A stretch of DNA of 64,000 nt from Chamaea fasciata (Eukaryota > Chordata > Aves > Passeriformes > Sylviidae): the NCBI GenBank assembly GCA_029207755.1, contig JARCOQ010000003.1, positions 46,334,144 to 46,398,143 on the forward strand, given 5' to 3'. This document shows positions 24,536 to 37,134 of this stretch, piece by piece (position 1 is the stretch's first letter; the number at the start of each line of letters is the position of its first letter). Both the position numbers and the translations under genes were made by a program. The notes below the pieces were generated by a model. It did not search any database, had not been told where the DNA came from, and saw only the letters and a program-made list of their open reading frames with translations.

Positions 24536-26106
24536 CCTACCTTCCTTACATGTAGTGCAGCTGTAGTCTTGAGCTTTTGAGCATGTTGCCTCATTATATT
24601 ATCCTATTAGAGTAATATATAGAGTAAAATAATCATGAAAGTGACATTTCTAAAGGGTGCATCTTTGGAAAGAATGTAACAGCAGGTAAGTTTTTCTTTC
24701 ACCTGTTGGAGGATCACAGTTTTTAATAAGTAGAGGTCTTATCTGCTTGGCTCCTCTCTTAATAATCACCGATAGTTATTGTCTGAGAGCCATCAGTAAT
24801 GTGGATAAATTAAAAGTATTTGCATTACATTTTTAAACTGTTCATAACAAGGAAGAAGCTGGCATTTTCCTATCAATGTAAGGCAACTTTCTTTAACGTC
24901 TCAGTGCTAAGAAATACTGACATTACTTGGTGTTTGCATTTTATCCAGTAGTTGCAAAAAACCTGTTTTTTCTACACTCCCTGGATGTGTAGTTCCTAAT
25001 TATGACTTCCTGTTTCAGATTTTCCAGTTCACATTGTATGGTCTTAAGCAATGGGCAGTTTTTTCCTTCATACCAAGTTCCTATTTTTTTTCTGACAAGC
25101 TTTACAAGTAACTTTTGGAAGTAACTGAGCATTAGGTTTGAAACACTTAAATTCTGAATGATTTTTTTTTTTTTTTTTTGTGTTAAGGGCTTTTTGTTAT
25201 AATTTTGTGTCTTTGAGAAGAAAACTGAGCATAACTTAGTATCCATACTGTATTCCTTGTTTAAGGAACTTAATCTCTATTTCACACCGAAGGGTCCAGT
25301 AATGACTACTTTTCAGGTGGCACTAACAAAAAATATCATCTTCTTTCATTTTTATTTGTCTGTGGTTTGATTTTGACTTTGCTATATCTCTGCATCTCTT
25401 CTCAGTGCTTCTATTTAATGCTCTTTCTATGTTGAATACAGCTGCTAATGCCTTCTTGATTTATCAACAGTTTCAGCACATTCCATAATGGAGGGGCTAA
25501 ATAAAACCTTCTGGATGGTATCTTTTTTTGCTGTGTTATGACCTGATTTTATAGAGTCATGTTTGACAGTCTAGGATAGACACTACCCCTTGTGCCATTT
25601 GTAGTTATGATGCCTGACTAGGCTGTCATCTGTTTCTGAAATAATGCTTCCCCAAGGAAGCAAAGTGACAGACAGCATGAATGGAAAATGCTGAAAAAAA
25701 CCTTGCTGTTATCCTATTATCTCCTGGCCACCTGTAGTGATGCAAATGCTTTCTAAGGAAATAAAGAAGCTGCTTTCTTTCTGCTGAGTAGTAGCAGATG
25801 GTGGGAATTTGCAAGTCAGAAGCAAGAGAAATCAGTGACATGAAGGCTTGACTTAATTTAAACTTAATTGCACTGCTGATATCAGTCTGAAAATTAGTGG
25901 GTAAACAGATTGCTGATAGAGTCCTTTCTCAGAAGACAGAGAGCCAAAATACCAGCAGTGATCAGTTTCCAAAGAACTTTCCGAGTACTGAACTGCAGCA
26001 CACAGCTGGCAACAATGCATGCAGCATTTTTTCAAGCATACTTTTGATGCTCGGGCATATAATATGTAAGACTGAATACAGGCCCATCTCAGAGCAGTAT
26101 TTATAA

Positions 26107-26152
26107 GAGCAGTACATTGGAGTACTCAATTTTATCAGAGTAGTACATTGGA
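26107..26152. repeat. Short imperfect direct repeat
   Basis: AGAGCAGTACATTGGAGT and AGAGTAGTACATTGGAGT differ by one base and start about 28 bases apart. It looks like a small local duplication, with no function suggested. Confidence 0.8.
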
Positions 26153-26443
26153 GTCAATAGTGAACAAGTCTTTAAAAGTAAACAGGTGAAAATTGTGGAC
26201 TAGGGAAGAGAAAACATTGTTAATCTGCTGTCTTAATCTTTGTTTCTAGTATAGGTTACCATAGCAGTTCATTTTGGCTAAATCAAAGCCCCCACGTCTC
26301 CACTTCCATTGCCCACTCACACTTTGTGACACTTTGTCTTTTGTGGTGAGCAATTCTGAATGTTCCTGAGTGTAGTAAAATGTAAGCAGTTGATCATTGG
26401 GCTGAAGTACTGTTCTTATGCTTCTTCCCTGCTTCCATTTCTC

Positions 26444-26467
26444 AAAAAAAAAAAAAAAAAAAAAAAA
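26444..26467. repeat. A24 homopolymer
   Basis: An uninterrupted run of 24 A. It could be the tail of a retroposed sequence lying to its left, but I recognise no source gene or SINE there and no flanking target-site duplication. Confidence 0.9.
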
Positions 26468-29400
26468 TTGATCCATTTTACAGTTGTTAGCTCAGGCCCT
26501 GCAGTCTTCTACTTCTTTTACTCCTTTTCTCCTTCTTCTTTCTGCTTCCTTGTGGTAATGCTACTGTATACGCTTTCAACTCAGATGTTTTATGTGTAGG
26601 ATGTTGCTAGGTTTTCAGGTTTCTTTTGCAAATGAACCTTGCTTACTTGCTTGTTGTTCTGAAGAATTGCTTCAAGAACTCTATCCTGAATGTTAAGTTT
26701 ACACCACCTGTTTAAATTTTTTTGTATCATTGTGCATATGGTGAAGGTGGTGGTCAGCCTGTCACCTCAAGAGATATTTATATTTTATGACTTTCTGTAG
26801 GTTAGTTCTCTTTCTTCAGAATGTCAGTCATAAAAAGATGTCTTTTCTAACTTGGAATTGCAATTAAATTGAGGGTTGAATTTGCATATATTGCATATCT
26901 CTTTCAAAGAGAGTTTTTACAGTAGTAAAAATTACATTGTCAAATCGCAGAGAGGTGAAAGGAGTTTTCTAAGGAATCTGTTTGATTTGGGTAATAGAAT
27001 TTTTTCAGAATCCAAACTTGCAGAAGAACCCTGTCACTGTAAATAAAAACAATTCCTGGTGAGGAAGTTTCTTGTCTCAGCTTACATTTTCTGATGAGTC
27101 AGTAAGAGGAGGAACCCTCAGGTCATGTCAGTACTAGCTGATAACCTGGTGGTCTTGGGATGTGGCCTTCCAAGTGTTGCCTTTTATGTGTTCTAGTTGG
27201 ATGTGTAGAGAGGCTGGGTCTTGACCTGTTTTCTTGAAGGCTAGCCACTGTTCCCTCTTCCAAGGAAAGTTTACTGTAAGCTCACCAGTTGAACCTATTA
27301 AGCTCTATTAAATGTAGAAGGCACTGGGGAAAAGGAAGGCCAAACAACAACACTGGAACAGAATGAGAATAGATGTGGAAATCTGAAATTCAGTTTCCTG
27401 ATTTCCTCTGAGAGCTCCAACTGCAGGGCTGTTTGCTCTCTTTGCCTCTCCTAGTGTTGAATCCTGAGAAGAGTTTGATGGGATTAAACATGTTTTTTCT
27501 CTTTGGTTGAGGAGACTGAAGTCATTACATTAGAAAAAAATGTTACATGATTTTTGACACCTGAAGTGGTTCTAAATTCATTGTTGAGGCACATTGGTTC
27601 CCTGAAAAGAAAAAATCCCTTTGAGTCAAGTAAAATGCTTATGTGACAAATCCAGTTTATGAGGATAGTGCTGCTTCAGCTATATATTCAGTATTATGAA
27701 GGACTTGCTGGTTTTCAACCTTGGAAAGCATCTGTGCTCACTAGTGTAGCCAGTCAAGGGCCGTGTTTAATCTCCTCTCTGGTTCTGTCAGTGGTAAGAC
27801 AGAGCTTTGTTACTGAGCCTGCCCTCAAAAAGTAAACCACTTTCCCCATTCTTAAAAGTATTGATTTCTTTATTTTAAAAGCTGCTTAAAATAAAGCAGT
27901 CTCCTGCTGATAAGAGCATTTTGAGGTAGTCTGGCTCTAGTTTCTCAAACTAAAACCTTGCTTCTACAATTAACTCTTTGTATTCAGTGGAGAACATGCC
28001 GTTGACTTTCTTTCATTTTAAAGACCGTATACTTAGTATATTAGAATGATTAAACCTTCTGAATGGAAAAAAAAAATTCATTTCTTCCACACACTTGAAA
28101 CAGACTAAATGCCAAGAAATTATATATAAATGTGGACAAGCTCTTTGTAGCTCTTAGCCTGGTAAACACCTCTGAGACATGGAGTCTGGTCCCTTCCTAT
28201 CCCAAGTAACATAAAATGGAATTATTCTATGAGTTTATGTTGTTCCAGCTTAAATGCAGTTATACTTTTTCCTCTCCCCATTCTTCAACTGCTTCCCACT
28301 GAAAGCCTGTCATCCAGAATGGTTTGCTGAGTAGGAACCTTCTTGTAACTACTGCTCTGTGTTTACTCCTGGCCCATTTATACTTGCGTGAGAACACGCC
28401 AACACTTCTGTTCTTCCCTTTTCAGGATAACTTTGAATGTTTATGGTTCCAGTGAAAAAAATTTCAAGTTTACTGCTAAAAAAAAAAATCCAAAATAGAA
28501 CCCCATTGCATCACAGCTCAAAACAGGAACCATCAGGCAAGTTGGTACCAATGCACTCTCGTGTAAGAAAATTTAGAGGTACAGCTAAAGTTATTCCTCT
28601 CTCTACTGCTATCTAATACTAGAGCATTGTGCTGCTGTACTGCCTCACCTTTCCTGCCTGACTGCTTTGATTTTTTTCCTTGGAAATTGTCTAAATACTT
28701 ATGGTCAGATTTTTTCCCCTTTGATCCTCACATTGCTAATTGATGCTTTTGCAGCCATTTGGCCCAGATGTGTATACACCTGCTGCTATTTCAACTCCAT
28801 CTCCTATACCTCTTTTAAGCCTTTCTTACAATGGCTATTTTTGTTCTTTGAACTGGAAGCAGATAAACAGCTGATTAAAAACTGAAATGCCATTGAGCAG
28901 AAAGTTGTACTACCTGTATATCTCCAGGAGCGATGTAATATACATTCGAGGTTGCATATTATATTCCTACAGTGAGGGATATACTAATCTGTAATTCAGT
29001 CTGTGGCCCAGGGAACAAAACTTGTCTCCCTGTGTGAAAAAAAAGTGAACCCTTTTCTGAAAGGCCCAGGCCTGACAGAATGACTTACGATGTTTGCTGC
29101 CGGTCTAACTCATGGCCCTAGTTTTGGGTTCACCGATCACATGGCATTTGCTAGAGGCCTTACTTCAAGTAGCTTCCAACACTTATTTTCATCTTAAAAG
29201 ATGAGCTGGAAAGAATCTCCAGCTCAAGCAGTGAAGGGAATATTTAATATTTAATTAATTGTGTATCTAAAGAGTAATTCTGTGGTACCAGAGAATAAAA
29301 AGTTTTAGCAAAAAGCTATTCTCTGTGCATACTGAGAGCTGTCTGGGAAGAGAGTGAGTTAAACTGCAGACCTGACTCTCTGGGACTCTAAATGCTAGCA

Positions 29401-30468
29401 TCTATAAGTGGTAAAATGTATATTGATTAGGTACCATCAGATCCTGCAGGCAGTTTGCCTCGCCCATGTGCAAATGCTCTGCACTTTTAAGAACCGGTGG
29501 AAAGTGCTGTGTAAGGATGTGTGGAAACAAAAACTCTTCTTGACATCATGTTTAGTGCACTGGACTCAGACAGCTTGAAGCTTCCAGTGTCTGCTGAGAT
29601 ATGAGTCTGAATAAGTAAGACTGAGATCATCCATTATGAGGATATATATTGTAATCTTTTTCCCTCAAAAGAGATGGTTTAAAGACTAAATAGTGGAGTT
29701 TGAGCAAGATGAAGGGGAAATTCCAGATGCATCCAAAACTTGATCACGGTAAGAGTATTCACTGATTGTGTGTATAATGATATTTAGTAAAAATTGCCTC
29801 TGAAATTAAAAGATTAAAGGAGAAAAAATTTAATGTGAAAATCTAGGTTCATGGATGATTTCTTTGTAATTATTAATACTAAAAACACATCTGGATTTTT
29901 TTATTATCATTTTGTTTCTTTTTCTTGAACAGGACTTCAGCATCACAGAATTGGCTGCATATCTCTTTCTTCAAACTGTTCTAATAGTCATGCACATTTA
30001 TGACGTTATCAGATTTGAAAAATGAGAAATCAGATGAGTTGGTATTTTAACTGACAAGGAGCTAAAGAAAAAACATAAAGAGGATTAGGTTTTGGACCAT
30101 AGCTTTAGTGCATAACAGTCAGGACATTCAAATGATTTGTATCTTTTGAAGGGCATGAAAGTAGAAAAAAGGGTTAATCTTTTCCCTTTTAAAGTGTAAT
30201 TTATGAACTATCAACTTGCCATCCAAAGATTCAGACTACCTTTCTGTCATGAGGGTTTTTCGTATTCTAAATTACGTTTATAAGCTTGCAAGTAATTTTA
30301 AAGTAGTTGTTAAATACCTTGCTTATATGTTGAAAATGGATATGTTTTCATTTTAGTGAAAGTCCCTTGGAGGCATTTTTGAAAATCTACATTTACATCT
30401 GTAAATTTCCATTACATGAGGAGTATATTCTATTGTCCTTCTCTGTATTGAATAGAAAATAAAGAAAT

Positions 30469-30479
30469 CCCCCCCCCCC
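30469..30479. repeat. C11 homopolymer
   Basis: A run of 11 C followed by a C/A-rich stretch. It is unusual in this AT-rich intron and prone to sequencing or length error. Confidence 0.9.
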
Positions 30480-31504
30480 ACCTCCCCAATGCAATACAAA
30501 CAAAAAAACCCTGTCTTTTATACTCAAAAAGCTCCCATGCTGGGTTAAGAGTTTTTTATCAAGTTGTGTGATGTCTTAATTTATAACTGCTCATATTTTA
30601 TATGCTGTAAATTATATCAGCAAGAACATAGGCACTTCATATTTTCTTACCTTTATAATGTATACCATCTGTAAAGTAATTCTGAGGGTTTTGTTGAGTT
30701 GTTTTTTCTTTTTAAATACGTCTTGATTCATGTAGACTAATTTTATTTCAAGAATCTGTTGCTAAATTATTGTATTAGATCTTTCAAGAACTGGCATGGT
30801 GAAATGTCATGTCCAGGAACAGTTTAATTGTTCTTCCTCATTTATGCTATGTCAACATTATCTACAGTCAGTGGTCTTTAGTTTTACTGCCCTATAACCC
30901 TACTGAAAGTCATTTGTGCTTAGCCAGTTAACTCTGTGCAGAGCATGTTCTTCCCTGTGTTCCCTGGACTGTAAAAGGTGATAGAGTGGGCAAGAAAAAA
31001 AATTGTTCTGGTTTGTCTCAATGACTTTTTCAAGTCTTATTTTCCTCTGTGTTTTTGAGATTTAAATGGTGCAGAAACATGACAAATAGCAAAATCCAGC
31101 ACTTTTTCTTCACACAACATGTACAGGTAGGACTCCCTCTCCTTTTTACTCAAACAATATTGAAAATTGGGCAGAAACTCAGAAATACATATCCTCTAAA
31201 AAGCTGGAAATAGACTAAAGGAAAGAATTATGTGACTCAAAGGACTGAATTAATCAAGCCTTTTCAGATGTTCAAATAGAGTAGCATGGTAATGCTGCTC
31301 TAATGGACAGACTTTTCAAGGAGCATAGAGTTCAGGGCTACGTAAAGAACCTGATGTTATTTTTTCTTAAGCCTTAAGCTTTTTATCCATTTATTTTTAT
31401 CCATATACCTTTATCTAAACTCAACATACGTGTCTGGATTTTTGCCATGTTTTTCGTGCTAGGAAGGTCTAATGAGCTTCCTTTGACCCTGACTGAGGCA
31501 CCCT

Positions 31505-31552
31505 CTGTAAAACAAAGCTTTTTACTTTCTGTAAAACAAAGCTTTTTACTTT
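31505..31552. repeat. Exact 24-bp tandem duplication
   Basis: Two identical 24-base units (31505-31528 and 31529-31552) beginning CTGTAAAACAAAGC abut without mismatch. Identity suggests a recent event or an actively varying two-copy minisatellite. Confidence 0.95.
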
Positions 31553-32729
31553 ATTACCAGCATTTTTCTCTTCCAAGTAAGCTGCTCCCAATAGAACATT
31601 TGTACTCTTATAACAATTTCTTTTTAGACAAGTAGAAACTTAGTCACATAGAATAGTGATTATCCCAAAAACAAGCAGTATTTTCTTTTTTCCTCCTGCA
31701 TATCTCTTCAAAGTTTATTATCTGTCAAATTTTTTTTTTTAAAAAAAAGTTTAATCTAAAAATGAAATATCTACCGGTTTTTACTCAGGCCATAGAATAA
31801 ATGAAGCCTAGTGAACATCATCTTTGTATCTTTGTGATACGACTCTGTTTTCATCCTGTGACTTGATTTTTTTCTAGTTTTGTGCTACAATATTTGTATC
31901 TTTCTAGATCATTTACTATGTTACTTGTGCAATTGCTGTGAATGGTCTCTATATAAATAAATTTACAGTATTCTAAATGTTTAATCACAAGGTGTGTATG
32001 TTGATTCAAACTAGGAGTCACAAGAATAACTACTTGAATTGTGGTCATCTAAAATCTTGCTGTTAGCTTAAAGCATAAGTTTGCCCTAGTTTTCATCAGA
32101 AACTCTGTGTCCTACTTTTAATCATAGACTCAAAGCTATTGACCAATAAGGGAGGAGTGATAAAACCTTTAGCTGTTGGTTTGGGTTTTTTTCATTTTAC
32201 TCCCAAAGAAAATCCACCTTTTTACCTTCTTTTCTAAAACTATTAAAATGGAAATGATAAAAATAGGGCTGAAAAGAGTGATTATATCAGTTTAATTTCT
32301 GCTGAAATAATTCTGTTCATTTTCCTTGCTTGTGCATTTGCTGTAAAACGATTATGTATGGTGTGGAGAGAAATATTTCCCTCCGAGCCATAAAACTGGC
32401 TGTATGTGACAAAGTGCAGTCATGATGGACAGAATGTGTTCTAAGAAAAGAAGTGGTAAAGAGTTTCTTACTCAAAAAAGTGATGAACAGTATAACATGT
32501 TTTTTAGGTTGTAGAAAACTAAAAGCTTAATTTTCTGTTGTTAATGAACATAACTGTTTTAACATAGATTTATCTTAAGTCTTTATCAGACTGAAGAGCA
32601 TAAAACCAAATCTGTCTTGATACAGGGAATATTGAGTTATTTGTACTGGAAACAAAAGCTTAGACGTTTTGACCTTGTCTTTCTATATGAACTTTTCCAC
32701 TTTTTTTTTTTTTTTTTTTTTAATCACAG

Positions 32730-32877
32730 CAAGACCAGCTTTATACTTGGGCTGCAGTTAGCCAACCCACACATTCAACAGATTACATTGAAGGAAGCTT
32801 TCCAAGGAGAATTCCATCTGCGTGGCCTCCACCCAAACCTCCAGATGAAGAACAAAAGCTCAAAATTTCAGAAGAAG
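32730..32877 (+). CDS. FMN2: FMN2 coding exon 3 ([13 protein letters not shown] block)
   Basis: This 148-nt exon encodes [20 protein letters not shown], then [20 protein letters not shown], then EQKLKISEE, plus one base. It matches mammalian FMN2 closely up to KPPDEE and diverges after that. The acceptor is a run of 21 T followed by AATCACAG. The donor is AAG followed by GTACAG at 32878, which lacks the usual purine-A-G pattern at +4 to +5 and is the weakest donor of the six. Entry phase is 0 and exit phase 1. The end is supported by the frame into exon 4 and by a spacing to the coiled coil similar to that of the mammalian protein. Read-through stays open to about 32967, so a later donor cannot be ruled out. 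Confidence 0.9.
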
Positions 32878-35800
32878 GTACAGTTCTTGGATACAGAGAA
32901 GATAAATGCGTAGGACAGGGGAAGATGCTGTGTTTTAGAATCCAAAATATAAACTCAGTATCTTAGCTACTAACAAACACCTGGTTTTGAGAATCTTGGA
33001 TTGGCATCAAGAATAATGTCAGTTAGTATGAATCTAATAAAAAATATTCACCAAAAATGCATTCTTTTTGTTAGCAACCAAGATGTGTACCTGGCATCTG
33101 TTGAGTAATGGATTTTGCCAGGTGTTGTGATCTTTATTCTTTTTTTTCTTCTTAAAAATATGGAAAACTTCAGAAGCCAACTGGTGCTATACTGAAAGTT
33201 ATTAGAGTGGTGTAAGGTATTCCTTTGTAGATTCAGCGGTCCTACCCCAGAGGGGTAGGAGAAGTGTATCTGAAAAAATGAAATGAGGTCTTGCTTACAA
33301 AGTCAGTTTACCTTAAAATTTGTGAGGTTATGCTACCAACTGACTTTCTGCAATCTTCATGTTCTTTAAGAGCTTTGTTCACACTGAAAATTAAAACCAA
33401 GCGAGAAATAAACCTCCTTTGTAGCTGACAAAAAAAATTTAGAAGAGGATTTCAAACCTGTTTCCTGTTAGTAGTGTTTATCAGTAAATACCACAGGTTC
33501 TTGGAGGCTTTTCTTTCCGTTAGTTAGTATTCAGCAGCTCTCAAAACTGTCGACTGCATTCATCCCCATGTCCTCCATGGAGAGCCACTGGGTATTTTCA
33601 AATTTTTCATTCTTTTCCATTCCTCCTCTTAAGATTTGAAGAGTTAAGTCATTATTTCAACAGACCTCTTTGTATCACTTGTAGGCTTCGGGTGGAGTTA
33701 ATTTCAGATTTGCTTCTCTTTGGGACTTCTCTGTCGCTTCCTCGGGAACCATGAGCAAAGTATTTCTTGCATGGACACCTTTTACCATGGCAACATTTTA
33801 TTTTTATTTTATTTTTACTGGTATCACTTATTTTACTGCTCACAAGCAAAGCGAGTGATGCCAACAAAAATGCAATACTGCTGTATTATTCTATTTATGC
33901 TGTGCCTTTTACCAAAGGAATCCTAGTGGAGATAGAGGAAACATTTCTGCATCCATCTCGGTGATGCAATTAAAAGTGTGGGTCTCTGCAGTGCTGGATT
34001 GTTGAGCTAGTCCAGTTTCTAACCCAGAATCTCCTGGTTTATGTTGTATTCAATGAAAGTGCTGCCATATGTGGTGGTAGAATTCACTGCCATCTACTCT
34101 GAGAGTTGTGTTTTTGAGCTGGGAGACTTAGCCAAAGGATGTGTGATCACTATTTATGAACACACTTCGCTGGAAAAATAAAAGGCTGAATTTCAAATTA
34201 AATTATTTTATTGTTTTAACCCAGGAGAGGTTGGTATAAGTCCAGAGTTTAGTTTCTCTAAAATCTAGAAGAATGGTAATAAGATAAAATATTTTGGAAT
34301 GTAAAGATACCCTTAGAAGTGAATTTCTATCAAAAGGACAATACTAATAATTTTTAAATGTATTCATTTTGTATATGATTTGTTTTCATCCTATGTTTTT
34401 CTGTTTATTATACCTACTACATGGATGTAATGTGTATCGAGGTTGTCTATTCCTTATCTCAGCCACTGCCCTCTCAAAAAAATAAAAAAGAAAAAAAAAA
34501 GTAAAACTATTCAGAAATAGAGTTAGAAATAAAGTGAAAAAGCATGTATTGGGAGTTTTTCTAAGTTTAATATACATAGTTCTTGAGATGTACTTATTGA
34601 ACTTTTGGTGGGATTTTTCAATGTATGGGCATGGAGGAAAAGGAAAAGTTATAATTCTTTTAAATATAACTGAGGCAGATGAATAATTTAACTTTCTTTC
34701 ATTGTTCACATGCTTGCCATTTGGAAGAACCTGGAGGTGAGTGATGTGAAACCTGAGGATAAATACCTCCCTCAAAATTTGTAACTGAATTATTTTGTGT
34801 ATTTGCACCTTAGCAGGGTGTAGGGGACAAACATTTTTTTAAAAGGTTTAAGTTATTATGTGCAGGGTAGCTTTATGGTTTGAAATATATATATATAATT
34901 ATTGTTGTCTGGATTAAAGAGATATATTAACATTTGAAACAATAGCTCATAAACAAAAACATGCATTTCAGACAAAAGCATGGAGAGAGGAATACAGAAG
35001 GATGTTTTTACAGAATCATTGTTTTTATTATATACATTAGCATTAAAACAATACTAGGTCTTCAAGCTTGAAGGTAAGGCAAGACAAAATTCTGCAAGGT
35101 TTTAGGTAATCCATCCTAAATTAGCAAAATAGTAAATTCATCTGTTTAGTATCATTTGCATTTTGCTGTATGCTCTGTATCATGTAAAGCATTGCTGGAT
35201 GTGTGAAAAGGGCTATTAGATTGGCTGGGAATTTTGGGGGTTTTGGGACAGTGGGTTTGGTCAGGTTGATTATTGTTGTTTGGGGATTTTTTAGGTTGGT
35301 TATTTATTTAAAAACAGACATTGGAAATACCTATGTGAATTTGGGTTCAAGTCAGCAAATATTTATTCTAAAAAACATTTTTCAGTTCTGGATTCAGTAA
35401 AGGTTTTGGAAAAAATGAGCCAGCATCACCAGTAAGATCAATGTGTATGGAACTAATTTTCTATTTGAATACTCAAATCTGTTCCTGTCTCTTCTTGTGG
35501 CATTTCACTCTACCATTATCACATTTCAGCACATTACCTGGATCTAAACTCAACAGGGTATTTGAAATTCAATTATTTTAATTCTTTGCTGATGACACTA
35601 TTCTACTTTACATATAGGAAAAGACAGGTAAGCAGGCACTAGAGCCCAGTTATCCTGTCTCCCATGTGGCCATTTAACCACATGTGAAGGTGCTCAAAGA
35701 TAATGCAACTTCTGCAAAATGAAACAGTCTTATCCCACTAAATATCAGTGTGGGTTTACAACCTGAAATCTAGTCCCTTAAAAAAAAAAAAAATCCTTGA

Positions 35801-37072
35801 TTAGGTTTAAAGGAAAGGTTTCATTCCTCATACACTACTTTTTTCCTTTCCCAACCATTTTTTTTCTAACTGTGGTGGTAGTGTTTGGGTTGTTTGGTTG
35901 GGGTTTGTTTTGTTTTGTTTTTTGTTTGGCTTTAAAAAATGCTTATATTTAGAATCTTTTTTCAAACGATAACATTTCTGTGGTAAACATAAGCTAAACA
36001 ATTCTGTCAAATTGTTAAATATTGACCAATACATAGGAGTGTCCTGTTCCTATTTTCTTAAGTACTTTTATGTAAGGGAGGTAGTTGTGCTAATTTGCAC
36101 AGCAGAAAACATTGTGGATGCATGTCTAATACTAGAAAATCAGCATAGAATAAATCTGTCGTGAGCAAAGATTAAATAGATACTAACATTTCTCTCAAAC
36201 ACAGAAATCTAAAATCTAAATGATGAGTTTTTTCATGTTAGGTGCAGCTTATCCACCTCCAGGTAAAAAAAGTTGTGGATTGTTAATTTTCAAGCATTGT
36301 GACATAACTCAACCTTGCAATGAATCTTCTTCCTTGTATGTCTCACTTCCCAGCAGCTGGGATTGTCAGAAAGCTGTGAGGAGGCCAAATGTCTAGGAAC
36401 TGGGAATCCAGAGGCTCTGGTTCACAGCTGCCTCACTCTTTCTGCAAATGAGAGGTCAAGAGATTTGCCTGTTGAATAGTGGTACCTTTAAACATATAGG
36501 AATGATGCCACACATATAGTCTCTGGGCAGGTGTAAGAAAAATACTTCTATTCTTGTTATGTGTGAATAACTGGGGTATGATCAGCAAAGAGGCGTCATT
36601 AGCAGTAGCTCCTAAACTGATTAAAGATCATTGCATTGTGTAGCTGCTGTGGATGATGTTTTCTTGTTTTTCTTCTTCTGATTATTTCCTATCAGGCAAG
36701 GAAACTGAGACACGGTGTGGTTCTTTAAGGTCCAAAAAGTGGATCTTAATGATTTTAAGGTTTTAAAATAAAAAATAGGATCTAGTTGTGGAGTGTTCTA
36801 TGTTTTGCTCTGTTTTTAAGATCTGTATTACTACCTATGTCATTGTGGAATTTTCAAATTTTTGTGGTACTAAACGAAAGGAAAACATATTTGGCAACAG
36901 TCACCCATTTTAAGGACAGGCAATTCTGGGGATAATTTATCAAGTGGGACAGTTAACATTCTTTTTAACTTTACACTCCTTCAATGAATTTCTTAATTGT
37001 GTATTTCAAAATATCATTGGGGTTTTTTTTATTTATAGCATTTTAAAATCTGTATCTTCTTTTCAAATTCAG
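32878..37072 (+). other. FMN2: Intron after coding exon 3 (about 4.2 kb) with a candidate microexon
   Basis: The intron starts GTACAG and ends in TTCAAATTCAG. It contains a 21-nt candidate microexon at 36242-36262 and strongly G/T-rich tracts at 35221-35310 and 35871-35933. The minus-strand open frame of 140 codons at 34386-34808 fits chance for this composition. No transposon was recognised. Confidence 0.8.
36242..36262 (+). other. FMN2: Candidate 21-nt microexon (adds a GAAYPPP-like insert)
   Basis: A 21-base segment is flanked by an acceptor (TTTTTTCATGTTAG, ending 36241) and a donor (CAG then GTAAAA at 36263). Its phase fits: exon 3 leaves one base, the segment keeps phase 1, and exon 4 then continues as ELKSTV. 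The joined protein would read SEE-GAAYPPP-ELKS, a proline-rich insert just before the coiled coil. Length, multiple-of-three size and phase symmetry are typical of neuronal microexons. A competing acceptor at 36204 (preceded by TACTAAC) would bring in an in-frame stop. This is a prediction from splice signals only; similar AG...GT pairs occur by chance in introns. Confidence 0.3.
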
Positions 37073-37134
37073 AGTTGAAATCTACAGTCCTAGAAACAGA
37101 GAAGCAATGCATAAGTGGTGTTCAGCAGACACAG
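37073..37134 (+). CDS. FMN2: FMN2 coding exon 4 (62-nt linker exon)
   Basis: This short exon completes the split codon as GAG and encodes ELKSTVLETEKQCISGVQQTQ. It aligns with the mammalian linker containing SAVSETPQK, with weak conservation. The acceptor is TTTTCAAATTCAG ending at 37072 and the donor is CAG followed by GTAAGA at 37135, both good. Entry phase is 1 and exit phase 0. Skipping it alone would join exon 3 to exon 5 as GGA-TGA, an immediate stop. Skipping exons 3 and 4 together removes 210 nt and keeps the frame. Confidence 0.88.

Larger units (their letters stand above)
19845..32729 (+). other. FMN2: Intron after coding exon 2 (about 12.9 kb)
   Basis: The intron begins GTAAGT and ends in a run of 21 T (32701-32721) followed by AATCACAG. 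It contains the only confident transposon in the window, a reverse-oriented CR1 (24085-24535), and a 212-bp sequence present twice (22012-22224 and 24128-24339). It also has an A24 tract (26444-26467), a near-duplicate of about 20 bp near 26107-26152, a C11 run (30469-30479) and an exact 24-bp tandem duplication (31505-31552). No nested gene or RNA gene was recognised. Confidence 0.85.

Noticed and set aside
34386..34808. 140-codon minus-strand open frame
   Set aside because: No recognisable protein and a low-complexity F/L-rich run from a poly(A)/poly(T) tract. About one frame of this length is expected by chance in 64 kb of this composition.
36205..36262. Longer version of the microexon using the acceptor at 36204 after TACTAAC
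   Set aside because: It would add 58 nt and an in-frame stop almost at once, so it is not a coding exon. It could still be a decoy or poison exon.
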